From: Kocuria sp.
Lineage (GTDB): Bacteria; Actinomycetota; Actinomycetes; Actinomycetales; Micrococcaceae
NCBI GenBank assembly: GCA_030454085.1
Contig: JAKDJD010000048.1
Coordinates: forward strand, 1 to 16,023
Direction: 5' to 3'
Length of the DNA: 16,023 nt
Positions 12,019 through 16,023 of this stretch are shown here, in pieces. Below the pieces are notes generated by a model. That model was not told the DNA's origin, ran no database searches, and saw only the letters and a list, made by a program, of their open reading frames with translations. Within the stretch, counting starts at the first letter, position 1. The number at the start of each line of letters is the position of its first letter. Position numbers and translations under genes: made by a program.

Positions 12019-14496
12019 TCAGACCTCGCCGGAGGCGACGCCCGCCCGGAAGGCCTCCGACTGGTGCTTGCGCATCCAGGACCGGTGCACCCAATAGTTC
12101 CCCTCGATGAGCGCGCTGCCCGCCACGGCACTAATCAAGGAGGCCCAGAGGAGGTTCGCTTCCGGGACCTGGAACTCGTGGTACATCAGCGACCACGGGA
12201 TGATCAGCACGAGAATCAGGGCGGCATACATCGCCAGCAACAATCCGCCTCGCGCAAGACTCAACGGTCGGGACCCCACGCACAGGATCCACAGGCCGAC
12301 CAGGACCAGGACGATGAAGTTCGCCGTCTGGATCTGTTGCTGCACCTGGAGGCCGCTGGGATCCAGATGCTTGGCGTAGAAATTCACCGCGACGATGCAC
12401 AGGGTCACGACGACGGCGCTCGGCAAGGCAAAGTGCAATGCCCTGCGCAGGAACCCGCCGACGTACCGGCGGTTGTTGGGAAGCATGGTCAGGACGAAGG
12501 ACGGGCCACCGATGATCAGCAGGTCGGCCGTGGAGTACTGCCTCGGCAGGAAAGGGAACGTCCACGCGAGGAGCCCCAGGACCACGCCCATCATCACGGC
12601 GAAGCTCGTTTTCGTCAGGAACAGATTGGTGACCCGCTCGATGTTCGCAATGATTTTCCGGCCCTCCGCGAGGACCGAGGGCAACCGCGAGAATTTCCCG
12701 TCCAAAAGCACCAGGCGGGAGACGGCTTTCGTCGCCGGTGCCGCGTTGCCCATGGCGATCCCGAGGTCTGCGTGCTTGAGGGCCAGGGCGTCATTGATGC
12801 CGTCACCGGTCATGGCGACGACTCGGCCCCGCTCCTGGAGCCCGGACACCATGTTCTTCTTCTGATAGGGGGAGACCCTGCCGAAAACGTTGTGGGCCAG
12901 CGCCGCTTCGACGAGTTCCGGGCCGTCGTCGGGCAGCCGAGACGCATCTACTGCACCGTTCTCGGCGTCCATTCCGGCGCGGCGGGCGGCGGCGGCCACC
13001 GTTGCGGGGCTGTCTCCGGAGAAGACCTTGAGATCGATTCCCTGCTCCGTGAAGTACCGCAGGGTTTCCTCGGCGTCGTCGCGCACGTGCTCGCGGAAGG
13101 TCAGGAGTGCCACCGGGCTCCAGGCCTCGGGCAATTTCTGGATGGGGCGGGCGTCGTCGTCCCTGGCCAAGGCGTCGGCCCTGGCCAGGACCATGGTTCG
13201 GAACCCCTCGGAGGCCAGAGCGCTCGCCCGGTCGAGATTGTCGGTGTCCTGGAGGAGCACCTCGGGAGCCCCCAGGATCCAGGCGCCGGTACCCGGGAAC
13301 TCGACGCCCGAGAACCTGTTGGCCGACGAGAATCCGAGCACGCCGCTCGGTTGCTCTTCGGGGCGCCTCCGGAAGTCGTGGGCCAGCGCCGCGGCGGTCG
13401 GGTTCGCGTTCTCGTCGTGCCCAAACCAGGCCAGAGCTTCCTGGGCGGCATCGTCGAGGCCCTCGTGCGTCCCCAGGCCGTGGGCTCGCGCGAACGTCAC
13501 CCCGCCTTCCGTGAGGGTGCCCGTCTTGTCGAAGCACACGGTGTCCACCCTGGCGAGGACCTCTACCGCGGGTTGCTCCTGGATGAGGACCTCATCGCGT
13601 GCGAGCTTGACGGCCGCTACGGCGAAGGAAATCGTCGTCATGAGGGCCAGCCCCTGGGGGACCATCGACGCGACCGAGGAGACCGCGACGACGAGAGCGT
13701 CCTTCCAGTCCCCGCTCGAGAATGCTCGATGCCATCCTCCGACGGCCTGCATCTGGCCATTGAGCACCACCAGAATGATCGGAACCAGCGCGATCGAGAT
13801 CCATTTGACCACCCGCTCCGTCGCGGCCCGGAGCTCCGAATTGATCGGGGCAAACTGACGGGCTTCCTTGGCCAACCGGGACGCATGGGACTTGTCGCCG
13901 ACGGCCGTCACACGGACCCTGCCCGAACCGCCGACCACGGAGGACGCGGAGTACACCCTGTCGCCGGGTCTCTTGACCACGGGGTCGTTTTCCCCGGTCA
14001 GCAGTGATTCATCGAGATCCAGCCCGTCGGCGGCCAGGACCTCGGCGTCGGCCGGAACCTGATCGCCGCGCGAGAGAAGAAGGACGTCGTCGAGCACGAT
14101 CTCCTCGAGCGGCACGGCCGATGCGGCCCCGTCGCGAAGCACTCTGGCCGGGTCCCGGCGGAGCAAGGCAATTTTGTCCAGCTGCCGCTTGGCCGAGAAT
14201 TCCTGGATGAACCCGATGATGATGTTGGCGAGGGCCGCGAGGGAGAAGAGGAGGTCGAGCCAGCGTCCGAGGAGGATGATGACGACGGCGCATGCGCCCA
14301 GGACGAGGTTGAAGAGCGTGAACAGATGGGTCCGGACGATGGCCCATACGCTGCGGGAGGTCGTGTTCGGCTGGACGTTCGTCAGGCCGTGCTGGGTGCG
14401 TTCCCGGACGTCCTCGGCTGACAGCCCTTTTCGGGCGAGGTCCACATCATCGGCGCGCGCAAGCCGGGGCGGGGTGTCCTTGGTCCGACTTGGCAT
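12019..14496 (-). CDS. P-type cation-transporting ATPase, CtpE-like
   Basis: An 825-residue P-type ATPase of the inner membrane. Actuator loop LLTGEN (TGE at 167-169), phosphorylation site DKTGTLTEG with Asp323, hinge TGDGINDA (563-570), and VFSGDSPAT (about 491-499) are all intact. Membrane segments occur near 50-100, 230-300 and six more in 620-800. There is no N-terminal heavy-metal domain. LIQEQPAVEVLARVDTVCFD before the phospho-Asp and the overall layout match the CtpE group, whose M. tuberculosis member is a Ca2+ uptake ATPase. The TM4 ion-site motif is PQGL (280-283) rather than PEGL, so ion choice is uncertain. ATG 14496 is preceded by GAGGAG four bases upstream (TTG 14499 is also in frame). 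Divergent from the transporter at 14713. Confidence 0.9.
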   Translation of the reverse strand: MPSRTKDTPPRLARADDVDLARKGLSAEDVRERTQHGLTNVQPNTTSRSVWAIVRTHLFTLFNLVLGACAVVIILLGRWLDLLFSLAALANIIIGFIQEFSAKRQLDKIALLRRDPARVLRDGAASAVPLEEIVLDDVLLLSRGDQVPADAEVLAADGLDLDESLLTGENDPVVKRPGDRVYSASSVVGGSGRVRVTAVGDKSHASRLAKEARQFAPINSELRAATERVVKWISIALVPIILVVLNGQMQAVGGWHRAFSSGDWKDALVVAVSSVASMVPQGLALMTTISFAVAAVKLARDEVLIQEQPAVEVLARVDTVCFDKTGTLTEGGVTFARAHGLGTHEGLDDAAQEALAWFGHDENANPTAAALAHDFRRRPEEQPSGVLGFSSANRFSGVEFPGTGAWILGAPEVLLQDTDNLDRASALASEGFRTMVLARADALARDDDARPIQKLPEAWSPVALLTFREHVRDDAEETLRYFTEQGIDLKVFSGDSPATVAAAARRAGMDAENGAVDASRLPDDGPELVEAALAHNVFGRVSPYQKKNMVSGLQERGRVVAMTGDGINDALALKHADLGIAMGNAAPATKAVSRLVLLDGKFSRLPSVLAEGRKIIANIERVTNLFLTKTSFAVMMGVVLGLLAWTFPFLPRQYSTADLLIIGGPSFVLTMLPNNRRYVGGFLRRALHFALPSAVVVTLCIVAVNFYAKHLDPSGLQVQQQIQTANFIVLVLVGLWILCVGSRPLSLARGGLLLAMYAALILVLIIPWSLMYHEFQVPEANLLWASLISAVAGSALIEGNYWVHRSWMRKHQSEAFRAGVASGEV

Positions 14497-14712
14497 CAAT
14501 CTCCTCGGGGGTTCGCGGCGTGCGGTATCCAGTTTACGGGCGTGTTCCGCGAAGTCGGAGTAGACCAGGCTCTACTTCGGGTTTCCTGGTTCTTGTCGAG
14601 GAGATCGGGTGTTATGGTCGGGCTACGCCTTTGAAAGTGATACATATTACATTCACTGCGGGTCGCTCGACGTCCGCGGCCTTCCATCGCCCCGCAACAG
14701 AACGGACAATCC
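14497..14712. promoter_or_regulatory. Divergent control region, ATPase / unknown transporter
   Basis: A hairpin CGGAGTAGA (14556-14564) and TCTACTTCG (14571-14579), 9 bp with one G-U and a six-base loop, lies mid-way and may be an operator. TAAACT on the minus strand (14536-14531) is a possible ATPase -10. An AT-rich patch 14631-14656 (TTGAAA, TACATATTACATT) likely contains the promoter for the plus-strand gene, but no well-spaced -35/-10 pair was found. Confidence 0.35.
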
Positions 14713-15900
14713 ATGGACACCATGTACGCGGCAGTCGTCCTCCTGGCTTGCATTGCCCTGGGCGAGTTGGTCTCGTCCCTGACGCGCGCACGAATACCAT
14801 CGCTCCTGGTGGCCATGCTCGCGATGGCGGCGTTGACCCAGACCGGTGTGTTCCCGGCGTCCATCGCCAAGGCCTCGATGTTCGTCGGCATGGCGACCAT
14901 CATGCAGCCGGCCATCATGGTTCACATGGGCACGCTGTTGCCGATCGCTTCGTTGAAGAAACAGTGGCGGCCCATCGTCATCTCGGTGGCCGGAATGGCC
15001 TGCGCGACTGTCCTGATCCTGCTGGTCGTGGGGCTGGTCTTCGGATACGGGACCGCCGTGGCCGGTACGGGACCGTTGGTCGGAGGGATCGTCTCGACCC
15101 TCCTGACCACCGAGGGGCTCAGTTCGGTGGGGTTGACCACCTTGGCCACCATTCCGACCCTCGTGCTTATGCTGCAGGCACTCCCCGCGATGCCTCTCAC
15201 GGCGCTCTTCCTCAAGAGTCACGCGCGCCGCCTGATCGACAGCGGTGAGGTCCGGGTCGAACGAGACCCTGACACCGGGGCGATTCAGCTCTCTCCCGAA
15301 GCGCAGGCGGAAGCAGATCGTAAAGTCCGGGTCAAACTGCCGGCGTCCATCCGGGAGAACCAGTTGGTTCTTCTCTTCATGGTCGTCGCAGGCGGAGGGC
15401 TGGCCATGTACCTGCAAGGACTCACGGGGGTCTCCTACAGCATCTGGGGGCTGGCCCTTGGCATCGTGTGCGTCTGGACCGGGGTCCTGCCCCGCGCGTC
15501 TCTCGAGAAGGCCAGCGGATTCTCCCTGGGCATGGTGGCCATCATCATCGTGGTCGCGGTGCCGCTGATGGAAGCGTCCCTCTCGCAGATCGTGACCTCG
15601 CTGGGAGCGGTCCTGCTGATCTTGGCCACCGGCATGGTGGGGATACTGATCGGTGGTGCGGTCGCGACGAAGCTCCTCGGGTGGGACCTGCGCTTGGGCA
15701 TGCCGGTGGCGTTGACCGCGATGTTCGGTTTCCCCGGGGACTACCTGATCACCACGGAAGTTGCCCGGACATCCTCGGACGACCCCGAAATGCAAAAGTC
15801 AGTTCAGGACAGGATCCTTCCACCCATGCTGATCGGCGGATTCACCAGCGTCAGCGCCGGATCGATCGTGATCGCATCGATTCTGATCAAGACGTTGTGA
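14713..15900 (+). CDS. Multi-pass membrane protein, putative transporter of unknown substrate
   Basis: A 395-residue integral membrane protein with about ten or eleven hydrophobic segments. They fall in two halves separated by a hydrophilic loop (about 165-215, containing SHARRLIDSGEVRVERDPDT and a charged EAQAEADRKVRVK). Glycine-rich re-entrant-like stretches occur in both halves: GPLVGGIVSTLLTTEGLSSV in the first and LTAMFGFPGDYLITTEVART near the C-terminus. This two-half plan recalls the glutamate:sodium symporter (GltS/ESS) and related ion-transporter folds, but the family was not recognised with certainty. Start ATG 14713, or ATG 14722; no good Shine-Dalgarno for either. It is divergent from the P-type ATPase, which hints at, but does not prove, shared control. 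Confidence 0.75.
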   Translation: MDTMYAAVVLLACIALGELVSSLTRARIPSLLVAMLAMAALTQTGVFPASIAKASMFVGMATIMQPAIMVHMGTLLPIASLKKQWRPIVISVAGMACATVLILLVVGLVFGYGTAVAGTGPLVGGIVSTLLTTEGLSSVGLTTLATIPTLVLMLQALPAMPLTALFLKSHARRLIDSGEVRVERDPDTGAIQLSPEAQAEADRKVRVKLPASIRENQLVLLFMVVAGGGLAMYLQGLTGVSYSIWGLALGIVCVWTGVLPRASLEKASGFSLGMVAIIIVVAVPLMEASLSQIVTSLGAVLLILATGMVGILIGGAVATKLLGWDLRLGMPVALTAMFGFPGDYLITTEVARTSSDDPEMQKSVQDRILPPMLIGGFTSVSAGSIVIASILIKTL

Positions 15901-15903
15901 CGC

Positions 15904-15925
15904 CACCGTAGGGTGTCCGACGGTG
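15904..15925. terminator. Possible terminator after the putative transporter gene
   Basis: CACCGT (15904-15909) and ACGGTG (15920-15925) form a perfect 6-bp stem with a ten-base loop just after the stop codon. No T-run follows. Confidence 0.35.
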
Positions 15926-15935
15926 TCATGAAATG

Positions 15936-16023
15936 GGGCGGGGCCCCCCCCCACCGCCCGGGGCGGGGGCCCCCCCCCCCCCGGGGGGGGGGGGCGCCCC
16001 AGAGATTTGGGGAGGGTGCCGGC
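15936..16023. other. G/C homopolymer stretch, likely low-quality contig end
   Basis: Runs of C (up to 14) and G (up to 12) follow each other in mirrored order, unlike anything else in the window. This looks like sequencing or assembly error at a contig end rather than biology. Confidence 0.6.

Noticed and set aside
14637..14656. CRP-like site (GTGA ... TCAC) upstream of the putative transporter
   Set aside because: The half-sites are 12 bases apart, twice the CRP spacing, and only four bases pair on each side.

Overview
The window looks like chromosomal DNA of a high-GC Gram-positive bacterium (Actinomycetota, most likely order Micrococcales). The grounds are the GC-rich codon use, the many GTG/TTG starts, and several genes that appear to be leaderless, with a -10 box exactly six bases before the start codon. 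Genus cannot be fixed from the sequence alone. Eleven genes are intact. No RNA genes, CRISPR array, insertion sequence or prophage genes were seen.

Layout. 1-356: intergenic region with a nested palindrome built from copies of a 19-base unit, a possible iron-regulator (DtxR/IdeR) box, and a probable operator/promoter. 357-2863: two-gene operon, TetR regulator plus 14-TM MFS drug exporter, closed by a strong hairpin. 3178-3498: small conserved protein with a ParB-like C-terminal motif. 3590-4270: second TetR regulator. 4307-4358: bidirectional terminator. 4363-5178 (minus): pyridoxal/HMP kinase, divergent from 5323-6060 (plus), a YhhQ-type queuosine-precursor transporter. 6050-6916 (minus): MBL-fold hydrolase overlapping the end of yhhQ tail to tail. 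7216-8619: APC amino-acid permease. 8666-9118: hotdog-fold acyl-CoA thioesterase. 9404-11587 (minus): beta-glucoside-type PTS EIIBCA. 12019-14496 (minus): CtpE-like P-type cation ATPase. 14713-15900 (plus): multi-pass membrane protein of unrecognised substrate. The last ~80 bases are G/C homopolymers that look like a poor-quality contig end.

The best-supported regulatory system is the ~250-base leader of the PTS gene. It has a -35/-10 promoter, a textbook ribonucleic antiterminator (RAT) of the BglG/LicT type, a terminator whose left arm lies inside the RAT and whose right arm ends in six T, then a Shine-Dalgarno and a GTG start. No antiterminator gene lies in the window, so the controlling protein must be encoded elsewhere.

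The most unusual structural feature is the dispersed 19-base unit (consensus CGAGGTGGCAGTTTTGTGC). It occurs at 64-210 (several copies, partly as nested inverted repeats), at 9161-9179, and as a diverged inverted pair at 11949-12004, always between genes. The genes otherwise form a housekeeping/transport neighbourhood (drug export, vitamin B6, queuine precursor, amino acid, sugar and cation transport) rather than one pathway.
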